Below are positions 39,433-48,264 of a stretch of DNA of 64,000 nucleotides, in pieces. The notes beneath the pieces were generated by a model. The model had not been told where the DNA came from and searched no databases. It saw only the letters and a program-made list of their open reading frames with translations. The number at the start of each line of letters is the position of its first letter. The first letter of the stretch is position 1. Where the stretch lies: assembly GCA_913061145.1 (NCBI GenBank), contig CAJXUQ010000001.1, forward strand, positions 62,001 to 126,000. Direction: 5' to 3'. The position numbers and the translations under genes are program-made. The stretch is from an uncultured Haliea sp. (GTDB lineage Bacteria; Pseudomonadota; Gammaproteobacteria; Pseudomonadales; Halieaceae).

Positions 39433-41883
39433 ATGACTGCCAGAGATGCACCCGACGCCGCACCCGAACGGGAGCTGCGGTTGGCCCTGGTGTGCTATGG
39501 CGGCGTATCGCTCGCTGTGTACATGCATGGCGTGACGCGGGAAATCCTCAAGCTGGTACGGGCGTCCAGGGCCTATCACGCTGTGCCCGAGGAGTCGGCT
39601 GCTGCCGCACAGTATGTTGATGCAGCGCCGCACCGCGGCGAACTGGATACGGAAACCGTTTACTTCGAACTGCTGCAACAGATCGGCGGACACGTGCGCC
39701 TGCGGGTGCTGGTGGACGTGATCGCAGGCGCATCGGCCGGCGGCATCAACGGCATCATGCTGGCGCGCGCGCTGGCCTTTGACCTCTCGCTGGACGCGCA
39801 TCGCAGGCTATGGCTGGATCTTGCCGATATCGAGGCACTGCTGGACCCCGCCGCGCGACCCTCGCAACTCTCAAAACTCTACATGCGCCCACTGTTCTGG
39901 CTGGCCGGGCTACTGCGCAGACGCCACAATCGACGCGCGGGCATCACCCGTGAAGATCCGGAAGTGCTGCGGAACCTGTCACTGTTCATGCGCTCCCGCT
40001 GGTTCGAGCCACCCTTCTCCGGCTCCACAATGAGCAACATGATGCTCGATGCCCTGGAAGCACTGGGCGAGGAGCAGGCCGACGGCTGCCAGTCGCTGCT
40101 GCCGCCGGGACTGCCACTGGAGCTGTTCGTTACCACCACGGACTTCTGGGGCTCACCGCAAACTATCCCGCTGCACGACCCCGCGACGGTGCGCGAACGC
40201 GAACACCGCCACACCTTCCACTTTCACCACCAGTTCAATCAGAACCGCGACCTGCACCCCTCTACGCTGGGCCGCGATCATCTCCCGTCGCTGGCGTTTG
40301 CAGCGCGCGCCACCAGCAGTTTTCCTGGCGCCTTCCCGCCGCTGCGCCTGGCGGAAATGGATGCGGTACTGGAGCAGCGCAGCACCCGCTGGGAAGGCCG
40401 CAATGCCTTTATCACACGCCAGCTGCGCAGCGCCCGCCGCGCGGGCGAGCGTGCAGACGAGGCGGCTTTTATCGACGGCAGCGTACTGATGAACAAGCCG
40501 GTCTCGGTAGCGCTGGACGCCGTACAGCGCCATCCGGCCCACCGGGAAACAGATCGCCGACTGGTCTACCTGGAGCCCAACCCGGAACCGGAACGCGAAA
40601 CCGCGCGCGAGGCGCCCGGCTTTTTCACCACCCTGCTGGGCGCGCTCTCCAGCATTCCACGCCACCAGCCGATTCGCGACGACCTGGAATGGATTGCCGA
40701 GTTCAACAACACCGTACAACTGCATCGTGAGGTCGCCGATGGTGTGCGCGCGCAGGTGCTGGCCACTGTCGGCAACCAACTGGACGATACGCTCAATAAG
40801 GCGCCCTCTGCGGCCACCATTGCCACCTGGGGCAAGAACGCCAATATGCGCGCCGCCGTCGATGCCGGCTACGCCTATGAGGGCTACTCGCGTTTAAAGG
40901 TGCTCGGGCTGCTGGATGAGTTGGCAGAGCTGTTCCAGCGCAGCACGCGCGGGCTCACCCGGTCCGAAGCCGTCAACCGGCTACAGGCCTGGGCGCGCAT
41001 GACGCGCATCCGACCCATGGGTGACACCGCCAGCAGCGCACGCTTTCAGGAAGCGACCCCCTGGGTGCAGTTCCTGCGCAACTACGATATCCGTCACCGG
41101 CTGCGGCGGGTCATGCTGCTTATCCGCCGTGCGAATGAACTGTATACCGACCCCGACACCCTGCGCATTCCACGCTATCGTGAGCATCTCGACCAACTCA
41201 AGTTACGGCTGTACGGCCGCGCAGAAACCCTGCGCGAGCACATGGACTGGCGCGGCGCACATCTGGAGCGTCCCGGAGAAGACTGTCTGGACGACCACCT
41301 GAACGCCTTCCTGGTGCGCGTTCGGGAACGGCTGAACCTGGTGGAGTTCGATACGGCGCTGGAGAGCGAACTGGCAGACTGGTGCCAGGCGGCGGGCGCC
41401 ATGCATCTGGTTCGCGAGGTGCTCACCAGCTACCTGGGCTTCGCCCACTACGATGTGCTGACCTACCCGATGAGCCAAAGTCGGCAGATGGACACACTGG
41501 AACAGATCAAAGTCGATCGCATCGCTGTGGACGACGCGAACAGCCTGCGCCACGGTGGCGCGCGGGATATTCTGAAAGGCGTGCAGTTTGGCAACTTTGG
41601 CGCCTTCTTTTCACGGCGCTTTCGCGAGAACGACTATCTCTGGGGGCGCCTCACCGCGGCCGAGCGGCTGGTGGACATTGTCGGCAGTGCAGCGCCTGAG
41701 GCGGTTGCCGCCGGGCTCGACCTGCAGGATTACAAGCGCCGGCTGTTCCTCGCCATACTGCGCGCCGAAGCCCCCCACCTCACCCACATCGCTGAGATGA
41801 TCACTGAACTGGAAGCCGTTGCCCGCGACATGGGCAACGGCTCCGATGTCGCCTCAACGGGTCGGTCGGTACCAGACCGGTGA
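39433..41883 (+). CDS. large patatin-like phospholipase family protein (TIGR03607 type)
   Basis: An 816-residue protein. The N-terminal patatin domain has ELRLALVCYGGVSLAVYMHG (oxyanion segment), the nucleophile elbow GASAGG with Ser101, and the dyad Asp about residue 346 in FIDGSVLMNKP. The remaining 450 residues form an alpha-rich region (DUF3376-like) of unknown role. The family is expected to be a lipid acyl hydrolase. GAGGAG is six bases before the ATG. Its 3' end overlaps the convergent DUF3604 gene by 30 bases. Confidence 0.87.
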   Translation: MTARDAPDAAPERELRLALVCYGGVSLAVYMHGVTREILKLVRASRAYHAVPEESAAAAQYVDAAPHRGELDTETVYFELLQQIGGHVRLRVLVDVIAGASAGGINGIMLARALAFDLSLDAHRRLWLDLADIEALLDPAARPSQLSKLYMRPLFWLAGLLRRRHNRRAGITREDPEVLRNLSLFMRSRWFEPPFSGSTMSNMMLDALEALGEEQADGCQSLLPPGLPLELFVTTTDFWGSPQTIPLHDPATVREREHRHTFHFHHQFNQNRDLHPSTLGRDHLPSLAFAARATSSFPGAFPPLRLAEMDAVLEQRSTRWEGRNAFITRQLRSARRAGERADEAAFIDGSVLMNKPVSVALDAVQRHPAHRETDRRLVYLEPNPEPERETAREAPGFFTTLLGALSSIPRHQPIRDDLEWIAEFNNTVQLHREVADGVRAQVLATVGNQLDDTLNKAPSAATIATWGKNANMRAAVDAGYAYEGYSRLKVLGLLDELAELFQRSTRGLTRSEAVNRLQAWARMTRIRPMGDTASSARFQEATPWVQFLRNYDIRHRLRRVMLLIRRANELYTDPDTLRIPRYREHLDQLKLRLYGRAETLREHMDWRGAHLERPGEDCLDDHLNAFLVRVRERLNLVEFDTALESELADWCQAAGAMHLVREVLTSYLGFAHYDVLTYPMSQSRQMDTLEQIKVDRIAVDDANSLRHGGARDILKGVQFGNFGAFFSRRFRENDYLWGRLTAAERLVDIVGSAAPEAVAAGLDLQDYKRRLFLAILRAEAPHLTHIAEMITELEAVARDMGNGSDVASTGRSVPDR

Positions 41884-43710
41884 GGTATAGGCCCGCTCCT
41901 GCAGGGTGGCTGGATAACCCTCGGCCTCCTCCTGCTTGAGCGCCAGCGCGTCGAGCAGGGAATGGCGCGGTGTCGGAATCTGCAGCACGCGCACGTAATA
42001 AAACGCGTTCTGGGACGGATCGAAATCCGGGTCCTGCCAGAGCGTCGCGAGACGCGCCGCACCGATGCTGTTGTCCCACTCACCGGTCGCCAGATTCACG
42101 GTGTTACCTACCGCGGGCAGTACCCCGGCTGCATCCAGCTCCCGCGCATCAGACCAGGCAACATCGTAAATGCGCTCATGAGTGGCCCCCGCCGCATCAA
42201 TCCAGCCCTTGATGACCTGAATCCGGTCGAGATTGGCGCCCACCGGGTCGCGCGAGGCCTGCACCAGAATCTGCGGAGCGGTGTCTGTAGGCGCTGTGGG
42301 CAGCTCGCCGCCCATCGGCACACCCGCCGCAGCGGCCGCCTGCCAGTCTTCCGCACTGTCTGCGCCAAGCACAGGCAGGTTCCAACCGGCATACAGTCTC
42401 ACGCCGATACGCGGACCACTGGTGGCATAGACTTCTCGTCGGCGCAGGGCCTCCAGAATGGATTCCCGGGTGTTTTTCTCCGCCCAGACTGCAGCAAGCC
42501 CGGAGGCCGACATTGCCCAGCCGCTGGGGCCCTCCTCGTCAGCCCAGCGATTCTGCTTGTTGGCCGGGATGGAATCCGTGGCCAATTTACCGTGGAAGTT
42601 GTTCTCCTCCGCCGAGGACAGGCTGGTGTGGGAATCGGTGGAGCCGATAAAGCCCAGCTGGTAGGGGTTCACGCCAAGTTCAGCTTCCAGTGCCAGCCCA
42701 CGGAGCAAGGCCGGGCGCAGAAAATCACCGGCCGCGGGGGTGTAATCGCTCGCACCCTGCTGAATGTAGAACGGGTAGTTTTCAAACGCCGCAAAGGAAT
42801 CATCGGGCGACAGCGCCGGATGGGTTTCTGAATCGCCCTTGATCTGCGTAATCTCCGCCACCGGCTCCCAATAACTGCGCACGCTGGCCAGCTCCTCCGT
42901 CAGTGGCTCCCCCCGCAGCGTGGTTTCGTCGAACATGAAGCCCTTGGAAATGTTGGAGTTGTGGGGAATCGCTATGAAATCATCACCGGTTTCCTGCGCG
43001 GTGGCGGCCAGCCACTGCCACAGGTCCTCAGGGTACTGGCTGTCATCCAGGCCGAAGGGCTGGTATTTGCGCGCGCTGCGCGCATCCCCGTCCGTGACCA
43101 CCACGCGATGCAGATTGGCACCGCCGGGAATCGAACTCCACTCCCAGCCTATCAGCGCCGTAAAGCGTCCCGGCTGGTTGTACCGGTCCGCGGTCTCGGC
43201 AATGTGTCGCCAGGTGTCGGTTTCCACGGATGGCATGTCCGGTATCATGCTGGAGCCAACACGCAGACTCTTGGCGGCCTCGCGGGGATCGTCGGTGGAC
43301 TTGGGCAGAACCGACACGAACAGTTCACGGCCGCGTCCCTCGTCTACCCGGCGCCGCAGCAGCCAGCCGACAAAATCAGCTTTCAGCCTGTCGACAAGGC
43401 CCAGGTTCACACCGTCCGAGCCGCTGTAATACAGATGGCGAATCACGCCCATGTACTCGGCGTGGTCAGACACCACGAGAAAGTCCAGCGGCGTTTCGAT
43501 CTGCAGGCGTGCGCCGTGATACGGGTGCACCACAGGAAGGCCTTGCGCGTAACGGTAGGCGGTGTCCGGGTCCGCAAGCAGGTTGTTGTTGGCAAAGGCG
43601 TCGGAGGAATAGGTGGTGTGGAGATGAGTGTCACCCCACAGCAGGGTTTTCTCCTGGGCGCTGGCCACGACAGGCAGTAGCAACAGAGCGAGAAAGACGG
43701 CGTGACGCAT
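41854..43710 (-). CDS. exported DUF3604 family protein (PHP-like)
   Basis: A 618-residue protein with a signal peptide (MRHAVFLALLLLPVVASA). The mature part begins EKTLLWGDTHLHTTYSSDA, where H-x-H resembles the metal site of PHP phosphoesterases. VVSDHAEYMGV, IPHNSNISKGF and FIGSTDSHTSLS supply more His and Asp. This is DUF3604, a widespread family in marine bacteria with no proven activity. The P450 gene follows upstream by 35 bp on the same strand, so they may form one transcript. Confidence 0.85.
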   Translation of the reverse strand: MRHAVFLALLLLPVVASAQEKTLLWGDTHLHTTYSSDAFANNNLLADPDTAYRYAQGLPVVHPYHGARLQIETPLDFLVVSDHAEYMGVIRHLYYSGSDGVNLGLVDRLKADFVGWLLRRRVDEGRGRELFVSVLPKSTDDPREAAKSLRVGSSMIPDMPSVETDTWRHIAETADRYNQPGRFTALIGWEWSSIPGGANLHRVVVTDGDARSARKYQPFGLDDSQYPEDLWQWLAATAQETGDDFIAIPHNSNISKGFMFDETTLRGEPLTEELASVRSYWEPVAEITQIKGDSETHPALSPDDSFAAFENYPFYIQQGASDYTPAAGDFLRPALLRGLALEAELGVNPYQLGFIGSTDSHTSLSSAEENNFHGKLATDSIPANKQNRWADEEGPSGWAMSASGLAAVWAEKNTRESILEALRRREVYATSGPRIGVRLYAGWNLPVLGADSAEDWQAAAAAGVPMGGELPTAPTDTAPQILVQASRDPVGANLDRIQVIKGWIDAAGATHERIYDVAWSDARELDAAGVLPAVGNTVNLATGEWDNSIGAARLATLWQDPDFDPSQNAFYYVRVLQIPTPRHSLLDALALKQEEAEGYPATLQERAYTSPVWYRPTR

Positions 43711-43745
43711 GCAGGTTTCCTTTTATTTTGCTGGTTGGCCGTTGG

Positions 43746-44942
43746 TCAGGCGGCTTGCAGACGAACCGGCATCTGTTTGAAAGCGTGAATACTGTTGGAG
43801 CGGATAAACACCGGCTCTCCGGTACGCTCTATGCCGGCGAAGGCGCGAAAAAATTCCTCAAAGAAAATTCGCGCTTCCATGCGCGCCAGGTTGGCACCGA
43901 GACACAGGTGAATGCCGTGACCAAAGGCGAGATGCGGATTGGGGGAACGCGTCACATCAAAACGCATCGGATCGGTAAACACCTCCTCGTCAAAATTGCC
44001 CGAGCTGTACAGCATCACAACGCGCTCACCTTCACGTATCAGCTGCCCGCGCACCTGCGTATCGCAGGTGGCCGTGCGACGGAAATAATGCAGGGGGCAG
44101 GTCCAGCGCAGCATCTCTTCTATCGCGAGTGGCAGTGCACCAGGGTTGGATGCCAGCTGCCGATACAGCCCGGGGACACGCAACACCTGATCCATGCCGG
44201 AACTGATCAGGCCGCGGGTGGTTTCGTTGCCGGCCACGGCAAGCTGCACGAAGAGCGAGGCAAACTCCATCTCCGACACCGTGTGCCCGTCGATCTCCTG
44301 ATTGACCAGCAGCGAAACGAGGTCTTCACCCTTGCCATCGCGACGCTGTGCTGCCAGTGAATAGCCGTAGGACCCCATATCGATGGACGCCTGTGTCACC
44401 TCTTCCGGCGTACCGCCAAGATCCGGATCCGACCCGGAGGTCTGCACGTCCGACCAGCGACGTATCTGCGGCCACATGTCTTCCGGAATATCCAGCAGTG
44501 AGCAGATCACGGCGGTGGGCAGGTCACCCGCCAGGTCGTCGACAAAATTGATTTCCGTGCCGCACTGCACACCGGACATGATGCGTCGCGCAATGTCCCG
44601 AACCCTGGGCTCGAGCTCGGCAAGGCGCCGCGATGTAAAGCGCGTGATAACGGCGCGACGAATCGGGCCGTGATTGGGCGGATCCAGGCCGAGCAGCTGG
44701 TTCTGCACCATGCCGAGAATGTCCGGCGGCATGTCGTCCACCATGACGAAGCCGCGCTGGGCAGAAAAGGTTTTGAAGTCCCGCGACACGGCAACGATGT
44801 CCGCGTGCTTGCTCAACACCCAGTAACCACCTCCGTCCGGGTGCGGATGCCAGTACACCGGCGCGTGTTCGCGCAGCCAGGCAAACTGTGCATGCGGAAT
44901 GCCCTGCACGTAGCTGTCGGGGCTGTAAATATCGATCTCCAT
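43746..44942 (-). CDS. cytochrome P450
   Basis: A 398-residue soluble P450. The haem-binding loop FGHGIHLCLG has its Cys at about residue 347. The I-helix has AGNETTR near 240. The ExxR of the K helix is in LPLAIEEMLRW. The N-terminus lacks a membrane anchor, as in bacterial class I P450s. The ATG at 42 bases from the line start (44942) has GGGG five to six bases upstream. A GTG at 44948 overlaps the cupin stop. It likely uses a ferredoxin encoded elsewhere. With the upstream cupin oxygenase it suggests oxidation of a hydrophobic or aromatic compound (inference). Confidence 0.92.
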   Translation of the reverse strand: MEIDIYSPDSYVQGIPHAQFAWLREHAPVYWHPHPDGGGYWVLSKHADIVAVSRDFKTFSAQRGFVMVDDMPPDILGMVQNQLLGLDPPNHGPIRRAVITRFTSRRLAELEPRVRDIARRIMSGVQCGTEINFVDDLAGDLPTAVICSLLDIPEDMWPQIRRWSDVQTSGSDPDLGGTPEEVTQASIDMGSYGYSLAAQRRDGKGEDLVSLLVNQEIDGHTVSEMEFASLFVQLAVAGNETTRGLISSGMDQVLRVPGLYRQLASNPGALPLAIEEMLRWTCPLHYFRRTATCDTQVRGQLIREGERVVMLYSSGNFDEEVFTDPMRFDVTRSPNPHLAFGHGIHLCLGANLARMEARIFFEEFFRAFAGIERTGEPVFIRSNSIHAFKQMPVRLQAA

Positions 44943-44944
44943 AG

Positions 44945-45391
44945 TCACCCCATCAGCACGTTGGGTCGCGGCAGACCCTGTTGCTCACACATGGCAAGGT
45001 AGAACGCCAGGGTGAGTGCACCATCCACCACCGAGGTGATATTGCCCGCGGCATCAAGGTTGATGTTGGAGCCCGTCATATGGAACCACACCCGAGTGTT
45101 GTCCTCGATGCACTGCAGTGTGTGTACCGAGCCCGCGGGCTCATAGAGGAATGAGCCCGCGCGGTTCACGTAATCATATTCCTTGTACTTCCAGGCGCCA
45201 CCGGTTGTGAAGCCATACACCGGCCCGGTGTGGCGGTGGGTTTCCACTTCGTAGCCTGCCTGGAAAATATTCTCGATGACCCAGATGCCTTCATCCGGTT
45301 TCACCTGCAGCACCTTGAGTTGGCTGCCATCGCCGATGTCGACGAAGGGCAGATCGTTGTTGCCGATGTGAACGGCGAGGGGCATATCCAT
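44945..45391 (-). CDS. cupin dioxygenase-like protein (2,4'-dihydroxyacetophenone dioxygenase type)
   Basis: A 148-residue single cupin. Its metal-binding pattern is TEHRHTG-like (VETHRHTGPVYGFTTGGAW) with a second His in EPAGSVHTLQC, giving a likely three-His site. The sequence resembles the 2,4'-dihydroxyacetophenone dioxygenase family, which cleaves a C-C bond next to a ketone. The natural substrate here is unknown. GGAG lies eight bases before the ATG. Its stop lies next to or overlaps the P450 start, so the two are coupled. Confidence 0.78.
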   Translation of the reverse strand: MDMPLAVHIGNNDLPFVDIGDGSQLKVLQVKPDEGIWVIENIFQAGYEVETHRHTGPVYGFTTGGAWKYKEYDYVNRAGSFLYEPAGSVHTLQCIEDNTRVWFHMTGSNINLDAAGNITSVVDGALTLAFYLAMCEQQGLPRPNVLMG

Positions 45392-45557
45392 GGCAAGGCT
45401 CCGCTGCGTGCTGTTGGAGGGCGACGATGCTACCGGCGACTAATTCTTGTTAGCCGAGGATACTGCTTGCCTGCCCCGGCAACAAGTGCGCGACCACCGC
45501 TGGACAGCGCGAAGGGAGCGCGTATGGTTGCAACAGCGCCCCGTATAGAGGATCAAC

Positions 45558-46367
45558 ATGCCCAGTCCAAGCAGCCTCCTGAACAGCCTCGCCAACTGCC
45601 TGTGGGTGCTGGCGCCGGGTTCGCGCACCCCGTTGCGCGGTCGTGAAGTGCGACTCGTCGCACACCGGGGGGCGCACGGCCCCGGACTCGCGCAGGAAAA
45701 CACGCTTGAGGCCTTTGCACTGTGTGCCAGGGCTGGCGTGTGGGCAGTGGAAACCGATGTACGGCTCACGGCTGATGGGCACCCGGTGATCTGTCACGAC
45801 CCGCATTGCGGCCGCCTGCACGGGCGGCCCGACCTGGTGATTGCCGAATGCACACTGGAGAGGCTGCGCGCCGACATTCCCGCGATCCCGAGACTCTCCG
45901 AACTCGTGCACCACCTTGGCGGCCAGGTGCACCTTATGCTGGAACTCAAGGAATCATGGCGCCAGCGCCCCGAGTACCCGGCGCGTGTGCTCGCCTGTCT
46001 GACCGAACTGCAACCGGTGTGCGACTTCCACCTGCTGTCGCTGGTGCCCGACCATCTCGAGGGTTTCCCGACAGTGCCCCGCGCCGCCTGTGTCGACGTC
46101 GCCTGGATGAACACCCGCCGCATCATTGCGGAGAACGCGGCCCTCGGCCACGGCGCAGTCGCCGGGTCCTTCGCACTGCTGGGGCGTCGACGCCTGCGCC
46201 AGTTGCAGGCCAGCGGGCGACAGGTGGGCACCGGTTTCGTCAGCCGGGCAGGCGCGCTGCGCCGCGAGGTGTATCGCGGTGCAGACTGGATCTTTACCGA
46301 CCATGCACTGGCCCTTCAGTCCCTGGTTCACAGCGAGGCGCCGCCTGCATCCGCGCACACCGACTGA
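45558..46367 (+). CDS. glycerophosphodiester phosphodiesterase
   Basis: A 269-residue GDPD-domain protein. Catalytic His35 (VAHRGAHG), then ENTLEAF with Glu and Asn, VETDVRLTADG with Glu and Asp, and the second catalytic His in VICHDPHCG, so the active site is complete. The family splits glycerophosphodiesters into alcohol and glycerol-3-phosphate. A hydrophobic N-terminal stretch (LLNSLANCLWVLAP) is too weak to call a signal peptide. GAGG precedes the ATG. Confidence 0.88.
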   Translation: MPSPSSLLNSLANCLWVLAPGSRTPLRGREVRLVAHRGAHGPGLAQENTLEAFALCARAGVWAVETDVRLTADGHPVICHDPHCGRLHGRPDLVIAECTLERLRADIPAIPRLSELVHHLGGQVHLMLELKESWRQRPEYPARVLACLTELQPVCDFHLLSLVPDHLEGFPTVPRAACVDVAWMNTRRIIAENAALGHGAVAGSFALLGRRRLRQLQASGRQVGTGFVSRAGALRREVYRGADWIFTDHALALQSLVHSEAPPASAHTD

Positions 46368-46449
46368 GGCTGCGCGATACCCGTTTGCCTGTGCATGGCC
46401 GCTGGCGCAGAATGGACCGGTACCGCCACCACACCGCAGGGAGAGACAC

Positions 46450-46896
46450 ATGGCAGAATCGGTCACAGCGCTGGCCAGCATCATCCAGATTGCCGTCGCA
46501 CCGGTATTTCTGCTGGCGGGCATCGCCGGCTTCCTGAACGTGATGTCCGGACGGCTGGGCCGCATTGTCGATCGCGCCAGGGTGCTCGAGCGTCGGGCGA
46601 ACAGCTTCAGCGACGAGAGCAAACTGGCACTGGCCAGCCGGGAATTGCGCACATTGTGGCGGCGGGTCAGGATCATCAACTGGTCCATTGGCATGTGCAC
46701 CGCCTCTGCCCTGATGGTGTGTATTGTTGTGGTCAGCCTGTTCATCGGTGATTTTCTGGCAATACACATCGAAACCTTTGTGGTCGTCGCCTTCGTGCTG
46801 GGCCTGCTGCTGTTGATCGTGGCACTGGTGCTGTTCCTCAAGGAGGTGCAGCTGGCTACCCGGGTACTCGTTGCGGGGCTGGAGTACAGCGACTGA
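46450..46896 (+). CDS. DUF2721 membrane protein
   Basis: A 148-residue protein with three hydrophobic helices. One is N-terminal (IAVAPVFLLAGIAGFLNVM) and two follow a charged amphipathic loop (LGRIVDRARVLERRANSF), ending LLLIVALVLFLKEVQLATRVL. This is the layout of DUF2721, a family without known function. GGGAGAG lies a few bases before the ATG at 46450. The stop overlaps the in-frame start region of the peptidase gene. Confidence 0.8.
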   Translation: MAESVTALASIIQIAVAPVFLLAGIAGFLNVMSGRLGRIVDRARVLERRANSFSDESKLALASRELRTLWRRVRIINWSIGMCTASALMVCIVVVSLFIGDFLAIHIETFVVVAFVLGLLLLIVALVLFLKEVQLATRVLVAGLEYSD

Positions 46897-46922
46897 TGAC
46901 CTCGTTGATAAGGAGAACCACT

Positions 46923-48245
46923 GTGCAGACTGTTTTTCGTACCGGCCTGCTGGGCGCAGCGTCACTGCTCTGGGCACTGTCCACCCACGCCCTGACCGCG
47001 ACACCCGACCCCGTTGAGCAGCGCCTGCTGGCCCACATCGACCGGCAGGAGGACGCCGCCCTGGACCTGCTGATACGCAGCGTCAATATGAACAGCGGCA
47101 CCATGAACCTGTCCGGCGTACGCGCCGTGGGTGAGCTGTTCGGGGAAGCCTTTGCCCGGGAGGGGTTCGCCGTGGAATGGATAGACGGTGCGGGCTTTCA
47201 GCGGGCGGGCCACCTGGTGGCTCGCCACACCGGTGCCGAGGCGCGGCGCAAGGTGCTGCTGATCGGCCACCTCGATACAGTGTTCGAGCCGGACAGCCCG
47301 TTCCAGCGCTTTACCCGTATCGACGAGCACCATGCCACCGGGCCGGGTATCGCCGACATGAAAGGCGGCAATGTGATTATGCTGCAGGCGCTCGCGGCAC
47401 TGCGTGTAACGGGCGCACTGGAGCGGCTGGACGTCACCGTTGTGCTGACCGGGGATGAAGAGCTGAGCGGCAGGCCGCTGGCCCAGTCCAAGCAGGCGCT
47501 GGTGGACGCAGCGCGTCATGCCGACATTGCGTTGGGCTTCGAGAACGGGGATGGCGACTACCGCACGGCAAACGTCGCGCGCCGGGGCAGCGTGGGTTGG
47601 CAACTGAGGGTCACGGGCACCCCGGCCCATTCATCCCAGGTCTTCCGGGAGGACATTGGCTCCGGCGCAATTTATGAGGCGGCGCGCATCCTCAACGCGT
47701 TCCACGATGACAGTGTGTTGCGCAATGAACAGTATCTGACCTTTAACCCGGGGCGCATTGCCGGCGGCACCACGCTGCGCGACGAACCCGCGGAAAACAC
47801 CACCAGCGCCTACGGCAAGAGCAACGTCGTGGCGGAATCCGCGCTCGTGGACGGCGATATTCGCGCGCTCTCGACAGAGCAGTTGGTACGCGCCAGGGCG
47901 CGCATGCAGGCGATTGTTGCGGAGCATCTGCCACACACCAGCGCGGCAATCACCTTTGATGAAGGCTACCCCCCTATGGCGCCCTCGGCGGGCAACCAGC
48001 GGCTGCTTGCACTGTACTCAGAGGTCAGCGAGGACCTGGGTTTTGGGCCGGTCACGGCCGTCAACCCGTTGCGCGCCGGTGCCGCCGATATCGCCTTCGC
48101 GGCGGCGCATGTCGACATGGCCCTCGACGGCCTCGGCATGAGCGGCACGGAGGGCCACACGGTGAATGAAACCGGCTACCTGCCGGCACTGACTTTGCAG
48201 GCCAAGCGCGCTGCCGTACTGCTCTATCGGCTAGGGCTTGAATGA
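46923..48245 (+). CDS. exported M20 family metallopeptidase
   Basis: A 440-residue zinc peptidase. Signal peptide MQTVFRTGLLGAASLLWALS. Metal ligands lie in LIGHLDTVFE (His), GPGIADMKGG (bridging Asp), TGDEELSGR (catalytic Glu and metal Glu) and the late TEGHTVNETGYL (His). A dimerisation domain lies about 190-320. I place the start at the GTG at 46923, which has AAGGAG seven bases upstream. An ATG at 46896 overlaps the DUF2721 stop but would add nine residues before the leader. It probably hydrolyses peptides in the periplasm (family inference). Confidence 0.86.
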   Translation: MQTVFRTGLLGAASLLWALSTHALTATPDPVEQRLLAHIDRQEDAALDLLIRSVNMNSGTMNLSGVRAVGELFGEAFAREGFAVEWIDGAGFQRAGHLVARHTGAEARRKVLLIGHLDTVFEPDSPFQRFTRIDEHHATGPGIADMKGGNVIMLQALAALRVTGALERLDVTVVLTGDEELSGRPLAQSKQALVDAARHADIALGFENGDGDYRTANVARRGSVGWQLRVTGTPAHSSQVFREDIGSGAIYEAARILNAFHDDSVLRNEQYLTFNPGRIAGGTTLRDEPAENTTSAYGKSNVVAESALVDGDIRALSTEQLVRARARMQAIVAEHLPHTSAAITFDEGYPPMAPSAGNQRLLALYSEVSEDLGFGPVTAVNPLRAGAADIAFAAAHVDMALDGLGMSGTEGHTVNETGYLPALTLQAKRAAVLLYRLGLE

Positions 48246-48264
48246 CGCCAGGACGCGACAGCCG

